Origin: Mesaphorura yosii
Lineage: Eukaryota > Arthropoda > Collembola > Poduromorpha > Tullbergiidae
Direction of reading: 5' to 3'
Length of the DNA stretch: 64,000 bases
Assembly: GCA_009869945.1 (NCBI GenBank)
Contig: WIXG01000175.1
Coordinates: forward strand, 97,510-161,509
Positions 36,926 to 50,280 of this stretch are shown in pieces; the stretch's first letter is position 1; the number at the start of each line of letters is the position of its first letter. Position numbers and translations under genes: made by a program. Below the pieces are notes generated by a model. It did no database searches, was not told the origin of the DNA, and worked only from the letters and a program-made list of their open reading frames with translations.

Positions 36926-38073
36926 CTATTTCAGCGTGCAGACGGCAGTCATGGAATTTTCCAAAAGCAGTTTGATCTTTCGCGCAACCGCACTTTCCTC
37001 ATCTGCCATGCGAGAAATCAGCGTGAAATGATCGTCCTCGTCAGATTGCCAGAAGAACGTATTCGGAATCACTTCCGTCAGGCGAGAATAGTAGTCCAGA
37101 GCCTGTCTTTGAAATTCGAACGACTCATTACCACCAACCACCACGAGCACCTGGAGTGCCTTGAGATTAAGGGATATGGGCACTGTAAAAGGCTGTAAGA
37201 GTGGGCTGACTGCTGCAGCATCCTCAATGGTCAGCTGCAGTGCATTGTTGTAAGTCGTGCCGATAAATGGTCGAAGGTCGTACACGCCAGCGAGCAAGAT
37301 CAGTCCCACGATGTTTTGCGCAATCTGTTTCGGTAAATAAGTTGGGGATTCGTGCAGCAAATGAGCGACGAGTTGACCCCCAGCAGAATGTCCGGCCAGC
37401 ACAAGCTTTGCTCGAGGAAAGTCTGTAACCACTTTCAGCAATGAAGCAACAATTTCGGCCTGCATTTGTGGAATTGTGGCTAAACGGGACAATGTACATA
37501 GATATGGACAGGCGAAATTAGTGTAATGCTGTAAAACAGTTAAGGAGATTACCCGATGGAACAAGCGTGTATTCAACCAAAACAGACTTGAAACCATTTG
37601 CCTTGTTGAGCCGAGCAAAGTGGCCGCTTATATCTTTGGTTCCTTCTGCGGAGATGAAATCTTTATTGGTAGTTTAAAGTCAACTGAGTTGTCTGTACCT
37701 TGCCATGCGCCTCCGTGCACAAAGAAGAAAATTGGAGCGTCTGATGGCATGTCGGCTCCGTACAAGTCATAGTATTGTGTCCCGTAAGAAATGTTTAACT
37801 CGCAGCACATTTCCGATTGAGATTTTAAAGTCCCTGAACAAGCATGGTTAGGTTAGGACGACTTGAATGAGTAGAAACTTGGACTAAATTTGTCGGAGAA
37901 TAAATACCTTGGACGACGTCAGTGATAAATTGTGAGAAGACTTCTTCCGGTGTCTTTTTAGGTGTCCAATGAGTGGGCGACATTTGCTTCTCCAGCTCCT
38001 CACGGCTCCATTCTTCCCAGGATGAGTGCTTGGCGGTCAAAGTTCTGGGCTTCACACAAGTTTTTGTAGCCAT
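36926..38073 (-). CDS. Kynurenine formamidase-like alpha/beta hydrolase (copy A)
   Basis: Four exons (38073-37908, 37833-37699, 37645-37553, 37479-36926) give 315 residues. The oxyanion motif HGGAWQ, the nucleophile GHSAGGQL, the segment DAAAVSPLL and the histidine in DDHFTLI match the arylformamidase layout (family: HGGYWQ, GHSAGAHL, SVSPML, DHFDIIE). Arylformamidase hydrolyses N-formylkynurenine to kynurenine and formate in tryptophan breakdown. The catalytic acid is expected in the GGNESFEF region. Related esterases share the fold, so the substrate is inferred. It lies tandem to copy B with the same strand and similar exon layout; copy A has one more split (37645/37553) than its neighbour. 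Confidence 0.75.
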
Positions 38074-38353
38074 TCCTAAGATGAAAGATGCTTGAAACCA
38101 CGATTTGAATCGCTGCTGGCCAATCGAAGGTCAAATGTATCCAATTTCAGGTCGAAAGTCGCTTTTATTTATTGTCTCAAGTTCAACATTGAGGAATATC
38201 TCTTCATAATTGCAACACTCTGCACATTTGCACCAAACAAAATAACAATTTTCCTCATTCTTATCAATTGCGCTTATAATTTCTATGTTAAAATTGGGTT
38301 CAGTGCTCAAACTTTGCCCAAATTACACAAATTCTTATTCTACTGTGCTAAAA

Positions 38354-39476
38354 TTATTTTTGTAGAAATTGCATAATTTTTTGAGCAATCGGACTTTCCG
38401 TATCTTTCATGTTCTCGATGATCGTGAAATGATCGTCCGCGGCTGAAGTCCAAATTGCTGTTTGTGGAAACACGGGTTTAAGCTTCTCGTAATAATGCAG
38501 CGACTGTCGATGAAACTCGTCGGATTCTTTTCCTCCATACGTGACAAGAATCTTTAGCGATTCTTTGACAATGCCGTTGTTAGCAGAGAATGGGTGGATC
38601 ATCGGGCTCACCGCGGCGGCGTCTTCCCTGATATACGAATTAACGCGGAATTGTTAGACACAGCATTAATTGGGCTACTACTCACAATAATTAGTTACTA
38701 GTTATTAGTACTTACATCGTAATATGCAACACGTCATTGAGGTATGTGCTGACCACGGCCCTCACATCGAACACACCAGAGATAAGAATCATCCCAACAA
38801 TTTTCCCAGCAACTTCAGGAGGAAGCGCATCCGTTGACATGTGCAGCAGCTGCGCTACAAGTTGAGCACCCGCAGAATGACCAGCTAACACGAGGCTAGC
38901 TTTTGGGTAATCGTTCACGATTTTCTTGAGTGCAGCCACCTCGTCCACTTGCATTTCTGCAATCGTTGCTGCAGGAGCTAAAGTGTATGCGAGGGAGATG
39001 GATCTGTACCCATTATTCTGGTTCATAAGCGGAAAGTGTCCGGTGCGATCTTTTGAGCCCGCTGTCAAAGTTGAATGTACAAATTATTTTACAGATTACA
39101 CGTGCCGATTCGTAAGCAGTTATCACTTACTCTGCCAAGCACCGCCATGAACGTAAATGAAAATCGGTGCATCTTCCGGTAAGTCGGTGCCGTACACGTC
39201 GTACTTTTGTAACTCTCCTGGGCCGTAAGGAATGTCCAGGGCGTGCTTGAAGTGTTGGCGAGCTCTGACCGTTCCTGAAATTCAGTCGAACACGAACGTG
39301 AGCAATAACAAAAGATTATTCGTATGCCATGTGGTCAATTTAAGCAACAGACCTTCGATCACACTCTTTCGCCATTCTGTGAGAACGTTGTCAGGAGCTC
39401 TGGATGCGCTGTAATAAATTGGGTTGATTTGCTTGTTTAGTTCCTCTGTCGGTATGTCCTTCCAGGTTAATGCCAT
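38354..39476 (-). CDS. Kynurenine formamidase-like alpha/beta hydrolase (copy B)
   Basis: Four exons (39476-39353, 39274-39131, 39061-38716, 38627-38354) give 295 residues, starting MALTWKDIPTEELNKQ. Motifs: VHGGAWQ, LAGHSAGAQL, the segment DAAAVSPMI, GGKESDEF and ADDHFTII. The first donor is GTCTGT, a weak but GT-type site supported by exact agreement with copy A at this junction (VIEGTV against VVQGTL). The two copies share three matching exon boundaries, so they arose by tandem duplication. Role as for copy A. Confidence 0.75.
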
Positions 39477-40333
39477 GATGTCGCACTTCAAGGGAAGAGT
39501 CTGGGTCAATTAATGCAGGGGGTGGCGGGTGCTCGCAGCCAAACTTTATTAAACTGAGACATGCAACCTCGCTCAGTGCGTGTAAGTTAAATGGTGTGCT
39601 GTATGCATTAGACATTTATATGGATACAAAGTTCAAAGTGGACGTAGACAGGCTGGAATTTTTATGCAATATTGTAATGCATATTAGGCCTGTCTCATTC
39701 AAGTTCTCGGCTATTTAACCTTGATTCGAGCCTCAACCAGTCAACCTTGAAAAGTAAATACCATAGATAGAGAGTGATTTTAGCCTGTAGTCAAAAACAG
39801 GCGACACGACCAAGCTGCACGTGCCGACCAGGACGGACCGCCAGACTTGAATGAGGGAATAAAAATATAATTTATGCAATAAAAAGATAAAGCCCGAGTA
39901 GTATAGTGATTCAAGATTTATATTTTATTAAAAGGACTAGCGTAAACGCTTTAAAAATATTTTTGTGTGTATTAAACAGGATTTTAACTATGACCTTATA
40001 CCTTATACTGAACTCCAATCAAGAACAAATAATATTAAATCGCTTCCACCGAGTGTCTTCCCTTTTCACAGTTTTATTGTTTAGTAATTTAGTATTTAGA
40101 AATTCTAGTTCAGCACAGTTTACATAAAGCCTTACGCAATAATCATCTTCACATGAAGTAGCACAACAGAGGGCTTGAGTAATTTCAACCAGGAAGACAA
40201 CCGATGAATCATGAATATGATAACATTAGGAAGACTTTCAAGTCAATGTAACGACTTACACGAACATATAAATTATGTTATAAACATCTTACGACTGCAA
40301 TGATTAAATTAGAAGTATAGTTCTCTACGGGTG
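39477..40333. other. Intergenic region
   Basis: Upstream of formamidase copy B and downstream of the convergently placed DNAJC1 stop codon. AT-rich, no supported gene. A short tRNA-like string near 39893 does not fold into a tRNA. Confidence 0.35.
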
Positions 40334-41872
40334 TCACGATTCAGATTCGGTCGTACCTTCTTCTGTTTCAGAATTAGACTCCTCATCTTCGTCTTCCTCT
40401 TCGACCTCGTTCTGCCCTTGATTCTCAGCCAACTCAACCTCCTCCTTCTCCTGTGCTCCATTAAGTCGTTCTTCCTCTTCCTGTTGTTTCTTCTCCTTTT
40501 CTTCTTTAGTCTTGCGCAAAGTCTCGGCCAAATATTTGTATCGCTGCATGCACTCTTCTTTTGACCGCCCGCGAACGGCTTTGGCTATTTTCTCCCATCG
40601 TTCCAATGAACCCTTCGGATATATTAGTAGAGCTGACTCCAAAGCCTTCTGCTCCTCTGCGGACCAGTTTTCAACTTTGCTATTGTCGACGTTGTTTTCT
40701 ACTGCCGCCCCCTTGGTTTTCACTTTAACCTTCGGTTGATTCCCTGTGATTTCGTCTTCTTCTGTCTTTTTACTTGCAAGTCGTTCCAATACTTTCTTGG
40801 CCATGAATGTCACTTCGGGTACGGGACGACAAAGTGCAGCAGCAATTTTCTCCCAGCGCTCTGGAGTTCCGCCAGGAAGCTTTGAGCACAGTCTTACGAG
40901 TTCTGAGATATCGTCATCGGTCCATAGACCTCCAGACACGACAGGAGGCACGGAAACGATCGGTCGAGAGGCATTTCCGTCTTTGGCTCCCCAACCCGGC
41001 GCCGATTCGTTTTCTTCATCTCCTTCTTTCTGTGGAATGTTAACAACCTTCCGCTTTCGAGGTCTGTTCTTAGCTTCTTCGGCGAGCTCCTTTGCTCGTT
41101 GCGCTTCCTCACGTTCCTTCGCAATTCTTAATCGTTCTCGTTCCTTTTCCGCTTTCAATTCTATGATGTAGCTCTTGATATCGCCAGGTAAACCAAATAT
41201 GGTGTACTTAATCCCTCTGTAAATCTGAAAAGGAGCTAGATCAAAAATTGACGGCTTCGTGAGGAATTTTTCTGCTTCGGCTCTAAGTTGCTGCTCCGTT
41301 AATCCATCTTTAGCGAGCTTTCTTGATCTCTGGACTCGTCGAAGTTTTGAATCAATTTGCTCTTGAAAGGCTAACTTCTTCTCCCAGTAGGAAGCATACT
41401 TCCCAAAGTACTGACACACTGACACAATTGCCAGCACGATTAAACCAACTTGCCATAACTCCAATTTCCTGACTCGGCGATAATAAAACGAAGGATGTCT
41501 CCAACTTGGCAGTCCATCACGTAATACATGATTGTACGAAATACGAAGGTTTGGATCTTTGAGAACCTCGTATATTGCAACTAATTGTCTGAACTTTTCC
41601 GCTGCGTCCGGTGCTGGATTCTTGTCAGGATGAAGCTTCAGCGACAGTTTCCGGTACGCTGTCTTCAAGTCTTTGGTAGAAACATCCTGTGGTACTTCAA
41701 GTACTTCATAGAAGTTTTGTCCGACCTCTTCCACCAGGTCAAACATTTCATATTCCTCACTCTCCCAAGCAAATGAACCGCTGATTAGGAAGCAGGTGAG
41801 TAGGATTAGGACAAGAGGATTAGACTTCATTTTCATACTGGTCATTGTCATCATGTCATGTGAACTTTCCAC
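40334..41872 (-). CDS. DNAJC1: DnaJ homologue subfamily C member 1 (ER membrane J-protein)
   Basis: A single exon of 512 residues. After a short Met-rich leader come a signal sequence (NPLVLILLTCFLISGSFAW), a J domain (NFYEVLEVPQDVSTKDLKTA, with HPD in KLHPDKNP) and a membrane helix (LWQVGLIVLAIVSVCQYFG). The cytosolic part holds two SANT/Myb-like domains (the first around WTDDDISELVRLCSKLPGG with ERWEKIAAAL, the second around WSAEEQKALESALLIYPKG with ERWEKIAKAV) and ends in a long Glu-rich tail. This is the full architecture of DNAJC1 (ERdj1/MTJ1), which recruits BiP through the luminal J domain and contacts the ribosome from the cytosolic side. The gene is intronless, unlike most neighbours. 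Confidence 0.92.
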   Translation of the reverse strand: MESSHDMMTMTSMKMKSNPLVLILLTCFLISGSFAWESEEYEMFDLVEEVGQNFYEVLEVPQDVSTKDLKTAYRKLSLKLHPDKNPAPDAAEKFRQLVAIYEVLKDPNLRISYNHVLRDGLPSWRHPSFYYRRVRKLELWQVGLIVLAIVSVCQYFGKYASYWEKKLAFQEQIDSKLRRVQRSRKLAKDGLTEQQLRAEAEKFLTKPSIFDLAPFQIYRGIKYTIFGLPGDIKSYIIELKAEKERERLRIAKEREEAQRAKELAEEAKNRPRKRKVVNIPQKEGDEENESAPGWGAKDGNASRPIVSVPPVVSGGLWTDDDISELVRLCSKLPGGTPERWEKIAAALCRPVPEVTFMAKKVLERLASKKTEEDEITGNQPKVKVKTKGAAVENNVDNSKVENWSAEEQKALESALLIYPKGSLERWEKIAKAVRGRSKEECMQRYKYLAETLRKTKEEKEKKQQEEEERLNGAQEKEEVELAENQGQNEVEEEDEDEESNSETEEGTTESES

Positions 41873-43265
41873 GACTGTAATAGAATCAACTTTCGCATTA
41901 AATTATAGAATTGGTCATTACCCGGTGTAAAAGTTTGAGCTCGGCTCTGGTAGGTTACCGGTTGACTAGAATTCTTGGGAGGTCTGTCGTCTGTTCACTA
42001 TCAGCTTCTTGGAGATACTAGAAGGTCTAAATCAAATCGAACCTCCAAGTTCTCTAAATCCAGCGCCCCTCCAACAGTCAGCTGCTTGATCCTGAAGTCC
42101 GAATTAAACAACGATGAATTTCACTCGCATAAATCAAAGGAACTGTAATCTTGTGTAGATTAGATAGAAGATGGCAAGAAAGAGATCCAACAGAAGAAAG
42201 AGAACACCTGTTGAATCATTCATACTTTACCTGCTGTAGTCTTCGGCTTCGGTGCTCGACTGAATCTTTAGAAGTTGTTAATGTCACTACTCCACGGAAG
42301 CTGGGATTTTGTAAGCACTAACTCCTTGGAACTCGTTACCAGATAATGACTATCAGATTGTGAACACAACATAACAATCAGCTAAGCACCTCGCACACAG
42401 AAAGTAAAATCTTGCAATCTGTTTGTCAATTCGTTCCAACTTTCTTTAAACTTGGTGCGGTCTCAAACTCGATGAGGCTGTGCAAACCTCCTCGCAAAGT
42501 TTATAGCATGCTGTTATTACAAAGGCATGAGCCCATGCGAGATTAGCGTGACATATTGTATACATTTAATGCTCTTCATGAATTCCCAATTCTGGCAATT
42601 TTCTCAATAAAGATCATCACCTTGATGTCATAGCATGCATTCCTATGCGAAAACCCAGTTCGAATTGCGTGATAGGCCATCAAAAATTGGCCAAATTAGA
42701 AATGCGAAATTAAACAAGCATTTCCACAAACGATGCAACGACGTGAATGAGAATGATCTTCGTTTCATGTTGTGGTAATCTTAACATTAACACAAAGCGA
42801 AGAAGTTCGGAAACGTCCCTGCGTCAATAATTGCTGAACGTGTGACAATAAACTGCTAAAAGTTGTCATTTGGTGTTTGTGTTTCTCTGACTGGGTAGTT
42901 GTATGTCGTATAGTCATCAGTTACAATCACAGGTACCGCAAAAGCAAGACGCAAGACCACGTTCTTGCCGTGTTCAGGGGACAACCGTAAGAACATGCTA
43001 ATTGTACTCGTCTGAAGCTTAAATTAAAAGTAATTAATGGAACAACTCGAACGACCACGTTGACATTGAATCTCAAGAGGTGATATGATGTAATTCATGT
43101 TTCTCGAATGCAAATGCGTAAAGAAACTTTCTGCGTCTTTAAGATCGTCGTCATTCAAGCTCTAGGCGTCATTTAAAAACACGGCGTTGTCACATAGAAT
43201 TTTTAACCCTTTCGAGAGTCATTTCCAATTTAATTCTGATCAAGTGATTTTAGTTTTGCCATAAA
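41873..43265. other. Intergenic region
   Basis: About 1.4 kb with no gene supported. The right end must contain the promoter of the Kazal gene. A 22-codon ORF at about 42170 (MARKRSNRRKRT...) is not backed by other evidence. Confidence 0.35.
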
Positions 43266-43595
43266 ATGAGCAAGATACGCATTTTGGCATTCCTGTGCCT
43301 GTTTACGGTAATTCTGATTACTCCTGACGTGGACGGTGGGCTTCTGTCTAACAAGAAGAAAGGCGCGGAAGCAACAATTCTTCCCTGCGAGTGCCCGTCG
43401 AGGGTTGCTCCAGTCTGTGGAAACGATCGCGTCACTTATCAAAACGAGTGCAGGTTCAAGTGTGCACTAACAAAAAATAAAGGTGAGACGAAATTGCATT
43501 TAGTGGATCGTAAACGCTCACTTTCTAAACGTTTTATAAACCACCCGTGCTTTCTTTTTCTAGATCTTCGTGTTCAACGAACCGGAGCTTGCTAA
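43266..43595 (+). CDS. Secreted single-domain Kazal-type protease inhibitor
   Basis: Two exons (43266-43482, 43564-43595) give 82 residues. A signal peptide (ILAFLCLFTVILITPDVDG) is followed by one Kazal domain: CECPSRVAPVCGNDRVTYQN, ECRFKC, with the last Cys in RTGAC encoded by the small second exon. The spacing matches non-classical arthropod Kazal domains. Residues around APVC set the specificity of the reactive loop, but no target can be named. Kazal inhibitors block serine proteases in haemolymph, gut or venom. An AATAAA follows at 43718-43723. Confidence 0.85.
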   Translation: MSKIRILAFLCLFTVILITPDVDGGLLSNKKKGAEATILPCECPSRVAPVCGNDRVTYQNECRFKCALTKNKGETKLHLVDRKRSLSKRFINHPCFLFLDLRVQRTGAC

Positions 43596-43717
43596 AATAC
43601 CACTACAATTGAATGAGCTTGACGCGTGTCTGTGGACTCGACGTTCAATGCTGTAGATTTCATTTTCTTATTCATTAGTACGAGGGACAATGTTAAATGT
43701 GAACGATTGTACATTTC

Positions 43718-43723
43718 AATAAA
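43718..43723 (+). terminator. Polyadenylation signal of the Kazal gene
   Basis: AATAAA 122 bases past the stop codon. Confidence 0.55.
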
Positions 43724-44599
43724 GATATTACCGAGGAGTCTCAATGGCTTACAAAACTTCGTTTTGCTACGCCTAAACCTACTTCAGTAGGAGAGCTCCA
43801 AAGGATTTCCGAAATTTCTTTTCTCTGGAGGAGTCATGGTCCGCCAAAAAGGTTACCGGGCAAACATGTGAATTAGACTAGCGTAGGAGTTAGTGACGAA
43901 GTTTAATGGAGTGCACAATTTAACACTCATAATTCTCTATCTAAATAGCATTGGGTAAAAACGGGTGTTTTTTCAATCAGCAAATTGTTTGTTTTCGAGT
44001 CACCTTCTGACGAGCTCTCCTTCTATAGCAAGTTTGGGCAAGGCAAACAAAGTTTGGCGTAGCCATTGAGACTCCTCAGATATTACATTAATGCGTCTAT
44101 TACTTGCTAATTTCAGCTCACTTCGCGAAGTCATTTTCCCTGCGGTTTCGCTTTTGAAATACGGCGAAAGTTGGGTCCAGTGAAAGAGGGTGAAAGTGTA
44201 AGAATTTTGAAGCAGATCGTCAAGCCAAGGCATTTTATGTATTTGCTTCAGATTTTCAATGACGCTCTGTCAAGCCGTAATTGCAAAAATTACAAGTACG
44301 AGAATAAAGCGCCAAAACCAAAGGGCTATTGAAACTTGAAGTATTGTAAAATCATCGAGTTTGTGGATGGTGCGGTGGTTTGAGATTTAACTAACTGAAA
44401 ATTAAATATTAAAGCATAGAAATTCTTATTCAATTCAGTGTAAAAGCAGTCTATTGCTTTTAGGAATAATTGGTAAGTGGTTTGTATAACGCAGAATAGA
44501 ACGAACTACAAACTGTTCGAATTAGCAAATTAACGTGCAGAAGCCACATCACGGGAATCAAACTGTCATCAGCAATCTGCAGGACGGAAAAGTTGAAAG
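43724..44599. other. Intergenic region
   Basis: No gene supported. It contains the upstream region of the CSN7 gene. Confidence 0.35.
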
Positions 44600-45655
44600 A
44601 TGATCACTGAAGCCAGTACCGTCAGCGGCAACAGTACTAATAAACACTCAAGCAGCTCTACATATGGCTCACCATTGTTGGAGCAATTTGTTCTCCTTGC
44701 AAAAGGCACAAAAGGAGCTGCGGCCGCTGAATTAATCAAACAAGCATTGGATTCTCCAGGAATCTATGTATTCAGCGAGCTTATTGATGTACCGAATATT
44801 CAGGAGGTAAGCTGAATACCATTCACAGCTAACTGGCCCTTCAGAGAGCTGAGTTTGACTTATTTCTATATTTCCAGCTCGCCGGTACCGAATTCAACAA
44901 TTACTGGGATCTCCTCCAAATATTCGCATATGGGACTTTAAACGACTATGAAACAAAGCAAGCCTCCTTAGCCCCACTCACGCCGAACCAGTTGAAGAAG
45001 TTACAACATTTAACCATAATTTCATTATCTGAACAACTGAAAAGTATTCCCTACCAAACTTTATTGACTGAGCTGGGTATTGGCAATGTTCGTCAATTGG
45101 AGGATCTTATAATTGAAGCTATTTATGCTGGTAATTGCTCAGATAACAAAATATCAATTATATTTGACTTAACTATAATCCTACTTCATCTTTTTTGTCT
45201 AGAAATCATTCATGGCAAGTTGGACCAGAAACGTGCGCTTTTGGAAATTGATACCACAATCGGCCGTGACATGCGGAGAGAAAATATTGGAATCATCACA
45301 TCAACTTTGGAATCTTGGTGTGATGCATGTGAAAATGTGTTGACTAATATTCAAACACAAATGGACAAGGCTAACAGCGAGAAGTTGGAGAAAATTCGCA
45401 AGAAGGAAGCGTTGGAACAAGAGGTAATTATTGCTTCTAATGACTCTAGCGTTCAAGCAGTCTCTATTGTACTTATTCGTGATTGGTTTTCATGTACAGG
45501 TTAATAATTTGAAGAAGACTGTTAAGATTCATTCAACTCAACAAGAAATGGCCGATGAAAGTATGAGCGAGTCTAGAGAAGCCTTGGGAATTGACAAGAC
45601 GCCCACGAAAAAGGCCGGTGGAAAGAAAAGTGCCCGTGGGAAAACGCCCAAGTAA
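44600..45655 (+). CDS. CSN7: COP9 signalosome complex subunit 7
   Basis: Four exons (44600-44806, 44878-45130, 45203-45423, 45500-45655) give 278 residues, the size of animal CSN7. An N-terminal helical region ([32 protein letters not shown]) leads into a PCI domain ([51 protein letters not shown]). A coiled coil ([20 protein letters not shown]) and a Lys/Gly-rich tail follow. CSN7 is a scaffold subunit of the complex that removes NEDD8 from cullins. Several acceptors and donors sit in open frame, so unspliced reading is also possible for short distances, but the protein family fixes the exon choice. Confidence 0.92.
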
Positions 45656-47031
45656 TTCGCTCTCAATTATACAAGAACTTCAAACAAATGTCTCATGTCA
45701 TTACAATAGAATAGCATGTATTTCAACTTTACTGCATGATTGACAATTGATTTCAGTTAATAGAAATAAGTTCGTCTTTGTACATCGTGAAAATGTATCT
45801 GACACTCTTTCAGGCTGAGTCGGTTTACAATACATACGACATGCGTGCAAAATTGAAATGAATAAAAGAAAGTGTCAATAAACCAAGCACTTAGTTTTTC
45901 GAAATTTAATTAAAGCCAGTTGCGGTCCACATTTAAAACGGAATTAACTTCGGCATGAGACTTGAGCCTACTGTAGGTAGATGTCCTTCAGCCAGTGTGC
46001 TCCGTTCATCATCATTCGCGTACGTACGAAAGAGAATTCACATCTTTGCATACACCGTCTCATTTCGCAGATCCGCTGGCGCTGGCAAAGCATTGCATAG
46101 AGATCAAAGGTATGGAACAACTTTCTGTTGAATTGTCATTTGCTTTGCGGGCACATAGATGCATACGATCCCAGTGCAATTGAATGACTGATTAAATAGC
46201 GCGTTGGCCGTATTCGCAATATTCTCATTTGCAGATTACTCGTACTGCGGTCGGATTCGTTTGTGTAAATTATTATTGAACTCAGCAACTTCCACAGCAC
46301 ACAGACCAACCAACTCTGACTTGCTGACTACAGAAATAATTATCATAATCCTGCTAACGTTATTTTAATTTCACAAAGTCAGACAAAGTGATTATGCAGC
46401 ATCAACAACGTAATCAAAATCAAATCGGTTAACATATTTGATTCTCTCATAGAAGAATCTGTTTGGTAGCATCATTGTACGTAACCTATGCAGTTGTTAC
46501 TGTTGGTAAGCCTTGAAAAACTATAATCCATCTTTAAGTTTAACTTACGCTTCTTGTGTGAACAAGTGCTAACCCAAGGACGAATAATCTTATTCAAACG
46601 CTTATGACGTTGTGGCTGTAGCAATTTAGCAGTTCAAATTCGATTGGCTTTGCTTCAACTTCGGATTCATTGAAAGTCATAATAGTGGTATTATGTTTGA
46701 TAGGATGACCTAATAGAAGTCCACAAGCAGCAGCCCACCTCATCGTTGAATTAACTACCGACTAGCCACCATAAATCGAAGTGAGTAAGTTAATTTTGTA
46801 AACAGCTGTTTCGTTTATATGCTTTCGTCATGAAGAAATGACGTTTGAAGCTCCCTAAGGGCTGCATTCGTCCGTCGTCCCTTGAATTACATCATCTGTC
46901 ATTATTGCTGTACATCGAAACCAAGTAATCATCTCTCACTGCTTGGATTTATTACAGATACAAGGAGTAATATTAATTTTCTTCCTTCCTGGGACTGGCC
47001 TTAATCCGTCGAGCGAATCTTGATCATCAAC
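45656..47031. other. Intergenic region
   Basis: 3' flank of CSN7 (an AATAAA near 45861) and 5' flank of GOLPH3. No further gene supported. Confidence 0.35.
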
Positions 47032-48158
<1,127 letters not shown>

Positions 48159-49971
48159 CTCAAATGCTGAAGATGAGCATCAGCAAGTGACAATTTTTAA
48201 ATTCTAAGATGACCTTCCTGATTTTTTTTCGAAAACCTGGAAAAAATGTAACCTAGAAGAGCAATTGGAAGAACTTTGCCCAGTGAAGCGAGAGTTTTGA
48301 GAACAGAAATATACGTAACACATCTCCAAGTTAATTTATAAAGCTGTAAAATAGTCACGATTTCGACAAATTGATTTTTTAACCGTCTATTAATTTAGAG
48401 TTATGCAAATAGCTGCTGCGTCAATTTTACAAGATTTATGGCACTTAATATACGATCAATCAACTCCATTTTATGCATTTGTCAAACTTAATTTTATACC
48501 TGAACACTAATTCGTACCGTGATTTAGGTAACGGTATAGGTTTCGTTTGAATATCACACATGGTGCTTAGGATTTTCTGATTTAAAGGGGAAGGGACGAT
48601 GTAAGGACCAGTCCCTTATCCAACTGTGCGCTAGGCTGCCATAAAGTAGAAAGTTGATTTTTCAACATGATAAATTCGGCTCTATCTTAACACACGGGAG
48701 AATTTGATTAAAGACCTTCTAATGGTGTAAGTAAGTAACATTTTTATACAAGTGTTGGAATGAAGTCATTAGATTAAGTTAAAATTCTTCGATGCATTTC
48801 CAATATCAGTAACCCAACTCGACCTACAGCATACGATCCTCGTTACGCGATTTGATTAACAATCAGCATATTGGTATAGTTTTGATTATAAGTTCTAGCC
48901 AGTCTACGCTTTTAATTACTCCATATGTCAAAGACAGGCGATTAATTCTTATGCTTGTTTTATGCTCGCTTATAAATTAACGCCCCAATTAATTAATGGA
49001 AATCCGAAATCAGGCGCCCGCTTTGGCGGAGTGATAAACTATGCGAATGTTAATACTTATTAATTAATACGTAATTTATTTATGGTCCAATCAATTTCTA
49101 GTAAAAAAACATGTTATAAAGGAATTAATTCTGTCTCCATGCTCTAGCGCATTAGCTTGTTTATTATCTGTGCTTCTTTGAAGCAACCGAAGTCGTGATT
49201 GTAAGCGGACAAGTAAGTGGAGATTACAGCACAGGAAGCTGAAGAAAACAGGAAAGGAGAAGACGAATGCAGCTGTTGATAAAAACATTTAACACTTGGA
49301 TTGTTCTTGCCCGTTTGTCTTATTCTTGCATCCTTCTGTCGCTCTGTATGATATCTAATGTCCAACGTGAGAGACTTGTGAACCTAAAACTGTGCTAGAC
49401 TTTGTTGAACTTGAACTTGACTTCCTTTGAATGACACAATATCGTTCCGTTCCTGTTCGTGACACTTGACGTCCTGAATGAAACCTGAAATCCTGTAGCA
49501 AATATGAAATGCCATAAAATTTTGTCAGCCTCTAATTTCGATGAATGAAGAATGGTTTCGTCTGCTCGCGTCAGAAATGCGCTTGTACGTGAACCGGAGG
49601 AAGGACCAAGAAGGACGAACATTCTTGCCACAATGCCATAAAAGAGAAGGAGACGTTTAAATAACTTCATCGCGTTATCAACTTGTAATCCCAACGGAGA
49701 AGCGTCTGCCTGACTTCACTGACTAGAATTCATATGCACCAAATATTTACTAATGGGTTCCAACATTAAACAGCTCCTATGATTTAGTTCAGTTCGCAAT
49801 GCTTGAATGAAATAAAAATTTGGAGGATCCATCCCAACTCAGTCAAGTCTCCAGGTAGATTTCGTGAACTTCTGTAAAACGAGTCCCGTCTGTTATATCA
49901 TCCATAGATCTCTGTCGTCTGCGATAAACCAGGCACACCCGAGTATTTGGAAAGTTATTCACGCCTTAAAA
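48159..49971. other. Intergenic region
   Basis: AT-rich, with no supported gene. A minus-strand ORF (49395-49694) carries a hydrophobic start but no recognised domain or splice partner. Confidence 0.35.
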
Positions 49972-50280
49972 ATGCAGCAGACAATAACTGAGGTGAGCCA
50001 TATTTGTACATAAGATTGCTACATACTCATGAACGCTGCGTTTGAATTTCAGGCAAAAATGTACAAGAGCAACACAGGGAACCCGGAAACTCCTCACAAA
50101 AGAAAGAAATACCGGCAGCTCGCTGATCATATTAAACAAATTGTGGAAAACTGGGATGGAGCGTCTTTAGAGAAATTCCTCAAGTCAATTGCATCTTGCA
50201 TTTCATTTTGCTCTGGATGCGTTGATAATGAGAATTTTGAAAACCAGGATCTTGAAGAGAGTGCAAATTTGCCTGATTAA
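49972..50280 (+). CDS. Hypothetical small protein, two exons
   Basis: ATG at 49972 opens a seven-codon exon (MQQTITE) that ends at a GTGAGC donor. A TTTCAG acceptor at 50052 resumes in frame and runs to a stop at 50280, giving 82 residues. The protein starts basic (TPHKRKKYRQLADHIKQI), has an amphipathic stretch and a Cys pair region (SCISFCSGC), and ends acidic. No domain recognised. The support is good splice context and phase only; it could be chance. Confidence 0.35.

Noticed and set aside
39885-39925. tRNA-like string (CCGAGTAGTATAGTGATTCAAG)
   Set aside because: It recalls the D-arm part of a eukaryotic tRNA, but no anticodon arm, T arm or matching acceptor stem follows.
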